Assembly (NCBI GenBank): GCA_031963465.1
Contig: JASSUG010000006.1
Span: 132,185-196,184, forward strand
Length of the DNA stretch: 64,000 bases
Direction of reading: 5' to 3'
Source: Mycoavidus cysteinexigens_B
GTDB taxonomy: Bacteria > Pseudomonadota > Gammaproteobacteria > Burkholderiales > Burkholderiaceae
Below are positions 27,447-38,434 of this stretch, in pieces; the first letter of the stretch is position 1, and each line of letters begins with the position of its first letter. A model generated the notes under the pieces. That model saw only the letters and a program-made list of their open reading frames with translations. It did no database searches and was not told the origin of the DNA. The position numbers and the translations under genes were made by a program.

Positions 27447-28466
27447 TTAACGCTGGCTCAGTGCTTGCGATAGCAATTTTGCGGTGATATCAACAATCGG
27501 AATCACACGTTGATACGCCATGCGCGTCGGGCCAATGACGCCAAGTGTGCCCACAATTTTGCCATCGACCTCATAGGATGAGGTGACAACACTCATTTGT
27601 TCAATCGGTACGAGCGTTGATTCACCGCCGATAAAAATTTGCACGCCTTGCGCATGGCTGGAAACATCAAGCAATTGTAACAAACCGGTTTTTTGGTCAA
27701 ATATATCAAATAGCTTGCGCAAGCGGTCCATATCGGATGACAAATCCGCGACCTCAAGTAAATTCCGTTCGCCAGAAATCAAGACGGCTTCGCCCGAATC
27801 GGAAACCTCGGTACTTGCGACAATCGCGGCTTGCATTAAATGAGTCATATTGCCACGCAGTGCTTCGATTTCTTCACGTAAGCGTTGGCGGACTTGATTA
27901 AAGCTTAAACCCGCATAATTCGCATTAATATAATTTGATGCCTCGATCAGCTGCGCCGGCGAATATTCCTTTTGCGTCGCCATAATGCGGTTTTGCACAT
28001 CGCCTTCGGGGGTCACAATAATCAGCAGGATGCGTTTTTCCGACAGCCGCATAAACTCGATCTGCTTAAATATATGGCTGCGGCGCGGCGTCAAGACAAC
28101 CCCGGCAAATTGCGACAAACTCGATAGCACACTGGCCGCAGCCGCCACCAGCTTGGCCGGCTCACCCGGCTGCAGCCGGGTGCGGACCATACTTTCAACC
28201 TGAGCATCATCCGTCAGCGGCTGAGCCACCAGCATCGTATCAACGAAGAGCCGATAGGCGCGTGGTGTAGGGATGCGTCCTGCCGAGGTATGTGGACTCA
28301 CGATAAGCCCACATTCCTCAAGGTCAGACATGACATTACGGATCGTCGCAGGGCTCAGCTCAAGGCCAGAATATTTAGAAAGCGTGCGCGAACCCACCGG
28401 CTGACCTTCGGCAATATACCGTTCAATCAGGGTTTTCAGTAAAATCTTGGCGCGTGGGTCTAACAT
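27447..28466 (-). CDS. hrcA: Heat-inducible transcription repressor HrcA
   Basis: 339 residues. The N-terminal winged helix includes LLKTLIERYIAEGQPVGS and SPATIRNVMSDLEECGLI followed by HTSAGRIPT, the hallmark of HrcA; the GAF-like and dimerisation domains follow. It represses chaperone operons through CIRCE operators with help from GroEL. No CIRCE was found in this window, so its target, probably groESL, is elsewhere, unless it reads the palindrome before dnaK. It is convergent with the DUF1640 gene (22-base gap) and divergent from nadK. Confidence 0.96.
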   Translation of the reverse strand: MLDPRAKILLKTLIERYIAEGQPVGSRTLSKYSGLELSPATIRNVMSDLEECGLIVSPHTSAGRIPTPRAYRLFVDTMLVAQPLTDDAQVESMVRTRLQPGEPAKLVAAAASVLSSLSQFAGVVLTPRRSHIFKQIEFMRLSEKRILLIIVTPEGDVQNRIMATQKEYSPAQLIEASNYINANYAGLSFNQVRQRLREEIEALRGNMTHLMQAAIVASTEVSDSGEAVLISGERNLLEVADLSSDMDRLRKLFDIFDQKTGLLQLLDVSSHAQGVQIFIGGESTLVPIEQMSVVTSSYEVDGKIVGTLGVIGPTRMAYQRVIPIVDITAKLLSQALSQR

Positions 28467-28661
28467 AGCGTCAAATTGTAGCGCAATCGTTACAGTAACA
28501 GCGTATTTACCATCCGTTTTTGGCCCAGTTGAGCGAAATTAGATGAACTGATTAAAAAGCAGTATGGCCTATTCGGGCAAACATGCTATGTTTGCTTTCC
28601 GTGCCATTCGTAACTTTATCTCAGAATTTCGCGCCGTTTTTTTCAATCACGGTGTAAAACT

Positions 28662-29582
28662 ATGCAAAACAACGCTCCTTTTAAAACGATCGCTCTTATC
28701 GGCCGCACCGATGCTCTACGTATTGGAGAGTTATTGGCGATCCTCGCTAAGCGCATTCAACAAGATGGTTTTGAAATTGTTTTCGAGGCGAACACGGCTC
28801 AGGTGATTGATTTAGCCGCTTATGGTTTAAACCACTGCCCGATCCTGACCCTGGCTGAAATAGGTGACCGCGCCGATGTGGCTATTGTACTAGGCGGGGA
28901 TGGCACAATGTTGGCGATTAGCCGCCAACTGGCGCCTTACGGTACGCCATTGATTGGCATTAATCACGGCCGACTTGGTTTTATCACTGACATTTCAATT
29001 AGCGAAATGCAACAGGCGGTCCCGGCCATGCTGGCAGGCAATTTTGAACGAGAAGAACGCGCCCTGCTTGAAGCGCGCATCATGCGCGCTGGCGCGCCGA
29101 TTTACCATGCCCTCGCTTTCAACGATGTGGTAGTCAACCGGAGTGGCTTTTCCGGCATGGTCGAATTACGGGTTCAGGTGAATGGTTGTTTCATGTATGA
29201 GCAACGCTCTGATGGCCTAATTGTCGCTACCCCAACCGGCTCAACGGCTTATGCCTTATCATCGCAAGGGCCGATTTTACACCCCCAACTAGGCGGGATC
29301 GTACTCGTACCCATCGCGCCTCACGCCTTGTCAAACCGGCCAATTGTCTTGCCCGATGATTCAGAGATTGCGATTCAAATCACGAGTGGACGCGATGTTA
29401 ATGTGAATTTCGATATGCAATCCTTCACCGCCTTGGAATTGGAAGATACCATCGAAGTCCGCCGCTCAAATCATACTGTGCCTTTTTTGCATCCGCTGAG
29501 TTATAGCTATTATGCAACGCTGCGCAAAAAATTGCATTGGAGCGAGCCACCATCGTATGGCTCCCATCCTGACTTTAATTGA
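28662..29582 (+). CDS. nadK: NAD kinase
   Basis: 306 residues with the catalytic GGDGT in VLGGDGTMLA, INHGRLGFITD, and the substrate loop LIVATPTGSTAYALSSQGP. It phosphorylates NAD to NADP in the cytoplasm. Gene order hrcA (reverse)-nadK-recN is usual for Burkholderiaceae. The 195-base space to hrcA should hold divergent promoters. Confidence 0.97.
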   Translation: MQNNAPFKTIALIGRTDALRIGELLAILAKRIQQDGFEIVFEANTAQVIDLAAYGLNHCPILTLAEIGDRADVAIVLGGDGTMLAISRQLAPYGTPLIGINHGRLGFITDISISEMQQAVPAMLAGNFEREERALLEARIMRAGAPIYHALAFNDVVVNRSGFSGMVELRVQVNGCFMYEQRSDGLIVATPTGSTAYALSSQGPILHPQLGGIVLVPIAPHALSNRPIVLPDDSEIAIQITSGRDVNVNFDMQSFTALELEDTIEVRRSNHTVPFLHPLSYSYYATLRKKLHWSEPPSYGSHPDFN

Positions 29583-29698
29583 ACTGCCGACCAAATGATC
29601 GCGTTCAAGGTGACGGCAAGCTAGCTGTAAATTAGGTTTTAGGCTACCCTCAAATTTCTTGCTGATTTTCATATGTTTTTTATTGGTCTGAACTTAAA

Positions 29699-31381
29699 AT
29701 GCTACGCCATTTGTCGATTCGCGATTTCGTTATCGTTACCACGCTTGAACTTGAGTTTGAACCTGGATTCACCGTGTTTTCCGGTGAAACAGGCGCCGGC
29801 AAATCGATTTTGATTGATGCGCTGGCCTTGACCCTCGGCGCCCGCGCAGATGCGACCATTGTGCGCACAGGCCAAGCGCGCGCAGAAATTACGGCTGAAT
29901 TCACTTTGCCAGATCACGCCCGTCACTGGCTCGCGGAGCTTGCACTCGATGATACCGAGCATAATAGTGTGCTGTTACGCCGGCTGATTGACGCCAGTGG
30001 CCGGTCACGCGCTTTTATCAACGGCACGCCAGCGACGCTCACGCAACTGCGTGAAATCGGCGAAATGCTGGTTGATCTGCATGGCCAACACGCCCATCAA
30101 TTATTAATGCGCCCACAGGCACAACGTTCTTTATTTGATCTACATGCGGGTCTTGCCCCGCTGGCTAATCAAACGGCGCAAGCATGGCGCAGTTGGCGCG
30201 ATGCCATGAATGCAACGCAAACCGCAGAGGACGCAAACCGAGAGATGCAACTCGAGCGCGAGCAACTGATCTGGCAACTGGATGAATTTGACCAGTTGGC
30301 CCCTCAACTTGGCGAATGGGACGCGGTCAACGCAGAACACCGGCGCTTAACTCATGCGGCCAGCTTAATTCAAAGCGTGCAAAATGCGTTGGAAATATTA
30401 TCTGAATCCGATCAGGCGATGCTGCCGCAACTTGGCGCACTGATTGCTCAGCTCCGCGCCCAAGCACAAATTGATGACCAGCTTGCCGATGCGCTAGCGG
30501 CCTTGGAGCCGGCTGAAATCCAAATCAGCGAGGCGGTGCATACGTTAAATCATTATGCACAGCGACTCGAACTTGACCCCGCCCGGCTCACCCAGACTGA
30601 AACACGGCTGAATGCATTGCATAGCAGCGCTCGTAAATTCCGTGTACCCCCTGAAGCATTGCCCGCCGAACATGCCGCGCGCCAGGCCCGGCTAGCAGCA
30701 CTGGATGCCGCCACCGATGCGGAGCGACTCCATGCCGATGAAACATGCGCTCGAGCCCATTATGAGAAATTAGCGCAACAGTTATCGAAAGCGCGCGCGC
30801 AAGCCGCTCAAACGCTTAGCGCAGCAGTCACGGCAAGCATGCAAGATTTATCGATGGCGGGTGGGCGCTTTGAAGTGGCGCTCGTGCCACTGACGCAGAC
30901 GGCACCAGAAACAACCTATCCATTAGGCAGTGCTCACGGCCTCGAGCACATCGAATTCCGGGTCGCGAGTCATGCTAGCGTGCCCTTACGACCGCTCGCA
31001 AAAGTTGCTTCAGGTGGAGAACTAGCACGTATTAGCTTGGCGCTTTCGGTGATCACCAGCACCGCTAACCCAACGCCAACGCTTATCTTTGATGAAGTCG
31101 ATAGCGGCATTGGCGGCGCGGTGGCTGAGGTCGTTGGCCGCTTGCTGCACCAACTAGGGCAACAACGTCAGGTGTTATGCGTCACCCATTTACCGCAAGT
31201 GGCGGCGCGAGGTGATGCGCATTTGCGGGTGACCAAACAGGCCTCGTCTGCTCAGCAAGTCGTAAGTTTGGTGACGCCACTCGATCAACCTAGCCGCGTC
31301 GAAGAAATTGCGCGGATGTTAGGCGGCATTGAAATCACTGCGACCACACGCCAACATGCGCAGGAGATGCTAGCGGTTTAG
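29699..31381 (+). CDS. recN: DNA repair protein RecN
   Basis: 560 residues, full length, SMC-like. It opens MLRHLSIRDFVIV, with Walker A in FSGETGAGKSILIDAL, a coiled-coil middle, the ABC signature in VASGGELARISLALSV, and Walker B in LIFDEVDSGIGG. It acts in double-strand-break repair. Starts 116 bases after nadK in the same direction and is convergent with glnE. No LexA box was recognised upstream. Confidence 0.97.
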   Translation: MLRHLSIRDFVIVTTLELEFEPGFTVFSGETGAGKSILIDALALTLGARADATIVRTGQARAEITAEFTLPDHARHWLAELALDDTEHNSVLLRRLIDASGRSRAFINGTPATLTQLREIGEMLVDLHGQHAHQLLMRPQAQRSLFDLHAGLAPLANQTAQAWRSWRDAMNATQTAEDANREMQLEREQLIWQLDEFDQLAPQLGEWDAVNAEHRRLTHAASLIQSVQNALEILSESDQAMLPQLGALIAQLRAQAQIDDQLADALAALEPAEIQISEAVHTLNHYAQRLELDPARLTQTETRLNALHSSARKFRVPPEALPAEHAARQARLAALDAATDAERLHADETCARAHYEKLAQQLSKARAQAAQTLSAAVTASMQDLSMAGGRFEVALVPLTQTAPETTYPLGSAHGLEHIEFRVASHASVPLRPLAKVASGGELARISLALSVITSTANPTPTLIFDEVDSGIGGAVAEVVGRLLHQLGQQRQVLCVTHLPQVAARGDAHLRVTKQASSAQQVVSLVTPLDQPSRVEEIARMLGGIEITATTRQHAQEMLAV

Positions 31382-31406
31382 GTCATGTGGCCCGTACCGC
31401 GTCAAT

Positions 31407-34289
31407 TTATGCAGCGTTTTTAAACACGCGGGCCCACAACGCCAACACTGCTTCACGCTGAGTTTGTGCCTGTTCGGCTGACACCCGCATATGCTGCTCG
31501 ATGCCATCAAGTTGCAACCTATGCTGCCAGACACGGTAGAAACGATAGGCATTACCTACGGCGTCAGCCTCGCTGGCGGTGATCGCCGCGTAACCTGCAG
31601 CCGTGCGTAGCAAAGCAATATTACCGGTATTACGAATCAGCTCAGGGCATGAGCCGGCGTAAAGCAGCACAAAATATTGCACCATAAATTCAATATCGAC
31701 CATCCCCCCCCGATCATGTTTAAGATCGAAAAGTGGAGTTGAGTTCGGATGACCCTCTAAGACGCGGGCCCGCATCGCCACTATTTCCTGGGCCAGCGTG
31801 GTTGCGGCGCGCGGTAAAATCAGCACCTGCGTCCGAATGGCTTCAAACGCCGCGCCAATACGTGCATCACCGGCACAATAGCGGGCTCGGGTTAGCGCTT
31901 GATGCTCCCACATCCAGGCCGCATTGGCGGCGCCCCCTTCACGCAATTGATAGCGGCGAAACGCATTCAGATCAGTCACCAGTAGCCCAGATGCACCATC
32001 TGGCCGCAGCCGCAGATCAATATCGAACAGCTGGCCGGCACCTGTCGAACTCGTCAACCAGCTGATTAAACGCCGTGCAAAACTTAAATAAATTTCTGGC
32101 GCGGCCTCATCTGGGTCATCATATAGAAAGATCAGATCCAAATCGGAACCATACGCCAGTTCTTTGCCCCCTAACTTGCCATAGGCAATCACCGCAAAAC
32201 GCGGAATCGCGCAGTGACGGCGTGGCACTTGCTGCCAAACGGCCTCAAGCGTCACGTCTAACATCGCGTCTGCAAGCTCAGACAGTCGATCGCTGACGTG
32301 CTCAAGCGTCATATGTCCAGCCAGATCCAGTAAAAGAATGCGGAACAGCTCTGCATGATGCGCATGGCGCAGCAGGTCCATCTGCTGCTCAACCCCATCT
32401 GCTGCAGCCAGCCGCGCGGCCAGTGCAGCTTTAAAGGCAGGCCAATCGAAGGTACTCACTAGCAGCTCATCATCGAGCAATTCATCGAGCAGCTGCGGAT
32501 GGGAACATAAGTAATCCGCCGCCCAGCGCGAAGCGCCTAAGGTTGATAGCACCCGGGCCAGGGCCGCTGGATATTCGGTTAATAATGCCAGGTAGGCGCC
32601 GCGCCGATTAATCGCCTCGAGCAGATCAAGGAAACGCAATAGCGTTTCATCACGACGCTTCGCGGCAAGTTCATGCATAGAATGGAGCGCCCGCTCGATG
32701 AGTAAATCAAAACGCATGCGGCTTTTTTCGGGCAAGCTGGTATGACGCACGGAGCGCCAGACGGTGGTTAAACGCGACAAAACCTTAGCGGGCGAGTTAA
32801 AACCCAAGGCCACTATGTATTCGAGTAATTGAGGCGTATTTTCATCATCCAGCGCCTCACTCCAAACCAGTGCGGCAGCTTCTGCCGCCGCCATGGATTG
32901 TGCCGTAGCGTCTGCCGTGATTGTGCTAACGGTTTCTGCAACGCCGGTGATGGCCGCCGGCATAGGATGGGTGGCGCGGTTCGCTGTACTACTCAGCCCA
33001 TAATGGGTATCGTTTTTATCTGCAAAGATCTGGTTAAACTGTCGCTCAACGTTGGACAGATGCCCGTCTAATGTTTGCCTAAGCGCTGCATAGTGAGCAA
33101 ATCCAAGCGAAGCGGCTAGCCGCGCGCGCTCAGACTCAGCCACGGGCAGAACATGGGTTTGCGCATCATCGGCATACTGCAAACGATGCTCTAACTGCCG
33201 CAAGAAACCATAAGCCTCTGCCAATTGGGTGGCCGCGGCCGGCGCCAACAAGCCTTGCGATGCAGCATACGCTAAGGCTTGCAAGGTTGGGCGTACGCGA
33301 AAGCCTGCATCTTGGCCACCTCGGATCAATTGAAAAACCTGCGCGCAAAATTCAATTTCTCGAATGCCTCCGCGCCCAAGCTTAATATCGTCGGCTTTAT
33401 CGGGTCGCATAGAAGCACGGCGCATCGCTTCTCGCCGAATTTGCGCATGCAGCGCACGCACCGCATCAATCACCCCAAAATCAAGATAACGCCGGTACAC
33501 AAAGGGCTGGACCAGAGCATCAAGCTGCGCGGCTAGGTGCTTAGCGGAGTCACTCTCGGTCTCGCTCACTAACCGGCTTTTAATCCAAGCATAGCGTTCC
33601 CATTCGCGCCCTTGAACATAGAAATATTCCTCTAGCATAGGCAGGCTGCAGACCAGCGGCCCGGCTTCGCCGTTAGGCCGCAAACGCATATCCACGCGAA
33701 ACACATAACCATCCGCGGTGAATTCAGACAGCGCGCCAATGAGTTTTTTACCCAACTTTGAAAAATATTCATGACTTGAAATGGGCGAGCGCTCACCGCC
33801 GGTGGTTTCACCTTCATCGGCATAAACAAAAATTAAATCAATATCCGATGAGACATTGAGCTCATAGCCACCTAACTTACCCATCCCCACCACGCCAAGT
33901 GTTTGCGGTAGAGGATCATGCGCACCATATGGCACGCCATACAATGTTTCTAACTCAGCATTCAGTACCGAGAGCGAGCATTGAATCGTTAGTTCAGCCA
34001 AATCGCTCATCGCGCCGGTCACCTCGGTCAGGTCCGCTGTGCCCGCAAGGTCACGCTCCATCACCGTACAAAATACTTCCGTTCGCAGTTGACGCAATGC
34101 GCTTTTGAGCTGCGCTTCAGGGGGGCGCGCCGCGTCCATTGATAATAGTGTCGCAAGCCGGTGCGCCATGTCTGTGCGGGACAATGGAGCGACACACGCT
34201 TGCGTGACCAAACCAGCCAACTCAGGCTGGGCATGCATTATGCGCTGGCTATAACGAGAATACGTAACGCTTCGCAAAATAGGTTCCAT
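31407..34289 (-). CDS. glnE: Bifunctional glutamine-synthetase adenylyltransferase / deadenylylase
   Basis: 960 residues, full length, with two nucleotidyltransferase modules. The N-terminal deadenylylase has GMGKLGGYELNVSSDIDLIF and the C-terminal adenylyltransferase has AYGKLGGKELAYGSDLDLIF; both keep the SDxDxxF metal site. Each is followed by an RLRP(N/D)G motif and helical GlnD-like regions with GRGGIREIEF and DRGGMVDIEF. It adjusts glutamine synthetase activity to nitrogen status through PII. It faces away from yhdP across a 155-base gap. Confidence 0.97.
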   Translation of the reverse strand: MEPILRSVTYSRYSQRIMHAQPELAGLVTQACVAPLSRTDMAHRLATLLSMDAARPPEAQLKSALRQLRTEVFCTVMERDLAGTADLTEVTGAMSDLAELTIQCSLSVLNAELETLYGVPYGAHDPLPQTLGVVGMGKLGGYELNVSSDIDLIFVYADEGETTGGERSPISSHEYFSKLGKKLIGALSEFTADGYVFRVDMRLRPNGEAGPLVCSLPMLEEYFYVQGREWERYAWIKSRLVSETESDSAKHLAAQLDALVQPFVYRRYLDFGVIDAVRALHAQIRREAMRRASMRPDKADDIKLGRGGIREIEFCAQVFQLIRGGQDAGFRVRPTLQALAYAASQGLLAPAAATQLAEAYGFLRQLEHRLQYADDAQTHVLPVAESERARLAASLGFAHYAALRQTLDGHLSNVERQFNQIFADKNDTHYGLSSTANRATHPMPAAITGVAETVSTITADATAQSMAAAEAAALVWSEALDDENTPQLLEYIVALGFNSPAKVLSRLTTVWRSVRHTSLPEKSRMRFDLLIERALHSMHELAAKRRDETLLRFLDLLEAINRRGAYLALLTEYPAALARVLSTLGASRWAADYLCSHPQLLDELLDDELLVSTFDWPAFKAALAARLAAADGVEQQMDLLRHAHHAELFRILLLDLAGHMTLEHVSDRLSELADAMLDVTLEAVWQQVPRRHCAIPRFAVIAYGKLGGKELAYGSDLDLIFLYDDPDEAAPEIYLSFARRLISWLTSSTGAGQLFDIDLRLRPDGASGLLVTDLNAFRRYQLREGGAANAAWMWEHQALTRARYCAGDARIGAAFEAIRTQVLILPRAATTLAQEIVAMRARVLEGHPNSTPLFDLKHDRGGMVDIEFMVQYFVLLYAGSCPELIRNTGNIALLRTAAGYAAITASEADAVGNAYRFYRVWQHRLQLDGIEQHMRVSAEQAQTQREAVLALWARVFKNAA

Positions 34290-34444
34290 CGTTAGTCTAA
34301 CTTAAGAAAAAAATTGAAGTACACGTAAGCCTCTAAATGGAATTAAGGATAATACGGCCAAGTTTGAACTGCGGATCGTGTTACATTCCCCCATAAGCCG
34401 ATTTCTTCAATTTTACTGTGATTTCATAGCCCCTTAGCCGCTGC

Positions 34445-37400
34445 ATGCCCGCTCGTATCCCCGCTTCTAAGCCAACACCCACGCCACGCACAGCCAAGGG
34501 CCGAGGCCGTTTTTTTAAACCATGCTCATGCGCCAAGCGCATATTTACCGTTTTCGCAGGACTGGCGCTGATACTCTTTTTCGGCATGGCAGCGGCGGCA
34601 CTCACGTTACACTATGGCCTTTTGCCAAAGCTTGACACTTTCAGGCCCCGCCTTGAACAAACTGCCTCGCACGCGCTTGGGATGCAGGTTTCGATCGGTC
34701 AACTTAGCGGACACTGGCAGGCACTGCATCCTCGTCTTGAAATTTCTCAATTGACCCTACGGGACAGCACCGGCCGCGTCAGCCTCAGCATACCCCGCGC
34801 CAGTGCCGCCCTATCATGGCGCTCCTTGCTCTGGTTCAAACCGATATTCGCGAGCTTAAATATTTACGCCCCAGAAGTGACCGCCCGGCGCACGGCCGAT
34901 GGTCAGTTATTCATTGCCGGCATACCCGCCAAGATTCCGCTCACGGACCGCCACAACGGCAAGCAGGCTGGGTTGGACTGGCTGCTCTTACAAAAAACCA
35001 TCTCTCTACATAACAGTACGCTCTATTGGCAAGACGAAGCCCAACCAAACTTAGCCCTTACGCTAACCAGTGCGCAATTCACGCTATTTAATCATAGCGA
35101 CCAACCACGCCTGCCACCTGATATATCGGTGCACATTCACCAGTTGTCAGCTCGTCTGGAGCACGCATCGAGCTTAGCCGATGCGGCTCATAACCCGCCC
35201 GTCAATCTAATTGGGCGTTTCGACGGGCGTTATGGTTCGCCCCTGACAGGACGTGGTGAGCGCATTACCCTGCACGGCGATCTCGTCGATCTGCGCTTAT
35301 TGGGTAAATTCGCTCAGCTATTACCCATCTCACCCACACTAACCAAGCAGATCGCCCGTATCAAACCGCGCGGTGTCCTGCGTGATTACGCCATAGAATG
35401 GGAGCAAGCCCCACCCGCCCACGCTGATGCCGCTATTGCCGGCTCAAATGAAGCGGGCAATACGCCCATGGCACACTACCATTTTAAAGCGCAACTTGAC
35501 AATATTGGCATCGCCGCACCGACATCCGCTCTAGCCAACACCAGCGCAGGCCAGTCACCCCCTGCTGGGTTTGGCTTGACTAATTTTTCCGGTTCAATTG
35601 ATGCCAATGAGACCCGCGGCACACTGACACTGGCGTCAAAACAAACATCAATCACGCTTAATAACCTATTTGATGAGCCGACCCTCAATTTCGATACACT
35701 CACCGGCCAAATGCATTGGCAGTTTAAGCGTCTTGACTCAAGCACGTTCCTTCAAGTCCAGCTTCCTCGCCTCCGTTTTGCCAACGCTGATGCCGCTGGC
35801 AGCGTGCATGGAGCTTGGTCAAACGGTGCCTCTAAACAAGGCTATTTAAAGTTGTCGGCAAATTTTAAGCGCCTGCTCGTTGCCCGTGTGCCACGCTATC
35901 TGCCCACCCAGATTAACCCAAAACTGCGGGCCTACCTCAAACATGCGCTGATTGGCGGAGTCTCACGCAAAGCGGTCATCGAGGTACAAGGAGCGCTTGA
36001 CGATTTTCCATTTGAAGACCCACAAAAACCCGGCGTTTTTTATGTTTTAGCGCCGTTTGAGCATGGTCGCTTCGACCCTTCGTCTTATCCCGCAACAGAT
36101 CCCAGCGCTGAAGCGATTACCCAATGGCCTGCGCTGGAGAGTATCCGTGGCCGTTTTGAGCTAGATCGCAGTCGCCTGAAAGTGACCGCTGACGCTGCTC
36201 GCTATCGGAATGTCATGCTTAGCAAGATCAAAGCAGATATCAATAATCTATCCACCCACACGGATAGCTTAGTGATTAGTGGCCTAGCCAATGGACCGCT
36301 TGACGATATGCTGCACTACCTCAATGCCAGCCCAATTCCAGATTGGACTACCCACTTGACTGACCGGTTACACGCCAGGGGCAACGCACGACTTAAGCTG
36401 CGTCTTGAGGTGCCGCGCGATGGCCGAGAGCAGACAGGGGTTAACGGGGCGTTGAATTTTGCCGATAACGGCTTAAACTGGGGATCTTTGCCACCGCTTA
36501 CCGCCCTCACCGGCCAGCTTGATTTTACTGAGCGCACGCTCACGCTGGTCAAACCTCAAGCGCAATGGCTAGGAGGCAGAATAAGCGGCACCGGCGGTGT
36601 CAAAGCAAGTGGTTTTACCGCCATCACGCTCAATGGCCAACTATCCGCTCAAGCACTACAGAAAATCTCGCATGACAGTCCACTCGCGGCGCTAGCTCAC
36701 CACCTAAATGGCACCGCAGACTATCAAATCGATATACAAGCCCCTAAACACGCCGCCGCGCAGATTACCGCAACCTCTGACTTAACCGGCTTAAGCCTTG
36801 GTTTGCCAGCGCCATTTGCCAAAGACGCCAGTACGCCCATGCCACTTCGTTTGGCGCTGAAACCCGTCCACCCCACCCGAGCGACTCAATCAGCCATCGC
36901 CAGCCGCGCCAGCTCCCCCCAAATACCCAAGCCCTCGACGCTTTCCCAGCGCCGCCTTAATCTGCAAATGGGTCCACTGAGCGCAACTTATTTACTGCAT
37001 AGCCACCCACAACCGGCCGTAGTCCACGGCCAAATTGCTATCGGCGAGCCTGTTGCGGCCAAAATTTGTCCAAAACAGCGCTTGTCAGCACGCTGTATCG
37101 CCGCGACCGTGAATCTCGAACAGCTCAATTTGGATGCGTGGCTGACCACCCTGAGCCCGTTTTTCACGTTTCCTGGTTTGGCTACCTCCAAGCCACTGAA
37201 AAATCACGCACAGGCCAATCTACTTACAAGCTGGTCAGCTTGGCTACCGACTCATCTGCATGCTCAGATCAAAAAACTGACAGCGGCTAACCGGCATTGG
37301 GAAAATCCTCAACTTAACGCAAATCGCACCGGCAGCGGCTGGCAAGCTCGCCTGGTTTCGCCTCAAGCTTTAGGCGATCTGAGCTGGCAGCCTTTTTTAT

Positions 37401-38416
37401 CCACTCCAAGCGGCACGCTACGGGCGCGCTTTAAATATTTCACCCTGCCCGCCTCAATAACTACTGACGGACCTACGCTAACCAGCAAAAAGCTCGAAGA
37501 TCAGGCCAACACGCTCCCGGCAATTGATTGGATGATTGACCAACTGACCGTACGCGGCCATGCTCTGGGAAAAGTTGAAGTGGCGGCGCACAATACGACC
37601 GATGGCAACGGCACGCCAATTTGGCAACTCGACAAATTACACATTCTGAACCCCGCCGCAACTTTAAACGCAACCGGCTACTGGAGCCTGCCGCGCCACC
37701 AGCAGATCGCCCAAGCCCCAACGCTGGGGACCCATAACAACCGCCGCCAGACAGCCCTCGAGTTCAAGCTCGCAATCAATAACGCAGGCGACCTACTAGA
37801 TCACTTCGGGCTGCCACGGACCCTGCGCAATGGCAGCGGCACCTTGGTTGGCAAGGTGAACTGGCAAGGCACGCCCATCACCATTGATTACCCAAGCTTG
37901 AACAGTTCATTATCATTTAATTTACAGCGCGGACAAATTCTGCAAGTTGAGCCGGGCATGGGTAAATTGCTCGGCGTCTTGTCGTTGCAAAGTCTAGCGC
38001 GCTTTCTAATGCTCGATTTTCGTGGCATATTTGGCTCAGGCTTGACCTTTGACCAAATTCAGGGGACTGGAACAGTCAAAAATGGCATCGGTTACACCGA
38101 TAATTTTGAGATATTAAGTTCCAGCGTACGCATCACTATGAGCGGAAGTACCCACATTCCGCAAGAAAAACAGAGTTTACTTGTTACCGTAGTACCATCG
38201 ATTGACGCAGGCTCCGCCGCATTGGCTACTGCCGCGATTAATCCTTTACTCGGCTTTAGCAGCTACCTAGCGCAATTAGCCCTATCGGCCGCCATCTCAC
38301 ACAATTTCTCGCACCAATATGCCATTACTGGCTCCTGGGCCAACCCGCAAATTGAACGAATTCCAAGCGAAGCGAGTAAAATTGATCTTCCAATCGAAGC
38401 AGCTCCCGCACAATGA
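34445..38416 (+). CDS. yhdP: YhdP-family AsmA-like envelope protein (TIGR02099)
   Basis: 1323 residues. It has a basic N-terminus, one membrane segment at about residues 33-55 (FTVFAGLALILFFGMAAAAL), then a very long periplasmic region of beta-rich DUF3971/AsmA-like repeats ending in an AsmA C-terminal part (RGIFGSGLTFDQIQGTGTVKNG). YhdP-type proteins form tubes thought to carry phospholipids from inner to outer membrane. The length is as expected. In many Burkholderia a nitrilase-family gene lies between yhdP and tldD (from memory); here only 18 bases separate them. Confidence 0.9.
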   Translation: MPARIPASKPTPTPRTAKGRGRFFKPCSCAKRIFTVFAGLALILFFGMAAAALTLHYGLLPKLDTFRPRLEQTASHALGMQVSIGQLSGHWQALHPRLEISQLTLRDSTGRVSLSIPRASAALSWRSLLWFKPIFASLNIYAPEVTARRTADGQLFIAGIPAKIPLTDRHNGKQAGLDWLLLQKTISLHNSTLYWQDEAQPNLALTLTSAQFTLFNHSDQPRLPPDISVHIHQLSARLEHASSLADAAHNPPVNLIGRFDGRYGSPLTGRGERITLHGDLVDLRLLGKFAQLLPISPTLTKQIARIKPRGVLRDYAIEWEQAPPAHADAAIAGSNEAGNTPMAHYHFKAQLDNIGIAAPTSALANTSAGQSPPAGFGLTNFSGSIDANETRGTLTLASKQTSITLNNLFDEPTLNFDTLTGQMHWQFKRLDSSTFLQVQLPRLRFANADAAGSVHGAWSNGASKQGYLKLSANFKRLLVARVPRYLPTQINPKLRAYLKHALIGGVSRKAVIEVQGALDDFPFEDPQKPGVFYVLAPFEHGRFDPSSYPATDPSAEAITQWPALESIRGRFELDRSRLKVTADAARYRNVMLSKIKADINNLSTHTDSLVISGLANGPLDDMLHYLNASPIPDWTTHLTDRLHARGNARLKLRLEVPRDGREQTGVNGALNFADNGLNWGSLPPLTALTGQLDFTERTLTLVKPQAQWLGGRISGTGGVKASGFTAITLNGQLSAQALQKISHDSPLAALAHHLNGTADYQIDIQAPKHAAAQITATSDLTGLSLGLPAPFAKDASTPMPLRLALKPVHPTRATQSAIASRASSPQIPKPSTLSQRRLNLQMGPLSATYLLHSHPQPAVVHGQIAIGEPVAAKICPKQRLSARCIAATVNLEQLNLDAWLTTLSPFFTFPGLATSKPLKNHAQANLLTSWSAWLPTHLHAQIKKLTAANRHWENPQLNANRTGSGWQARLVSPQALGDLSWQPFLSTPSGTLRARFKYFTLPASITTDGPTLTSKKLEDQANTLPAIDWMIDQLTVRGHALGKVEVAAHNTTDGNGTPIWQLDKLHILNPAATLNATGYWSLPRHQQIAQAPTLGTHNNRRQTALEFKLAINNAGDLLDHFGLPRTLRNGSGTLVGKVNWQGTPITIDYPSLNSSLSFNLQRGQILQVEPGMGKLLGVLSLQSLARFLMLDFRGIFGSGLTFDQIQGTGTVKNGIGYTDNFEILSSSVRITMSGSTHIPQEKQSLLVTVVPSIDAGSAALATAAINPLLGFSSYLAQLALSAAISHNFSHQYAITGSWANPQIERIPSEASKIDLPIEAAPAQ

Positions 38417-38434
38417 CTGCATGGTCGCCCTTAA

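Noticed and set aside
31733..34108. Several frames on the plus strand across glnE
   Set aside because: glnE is complete with both catalytic modules; these are antisense shadows.
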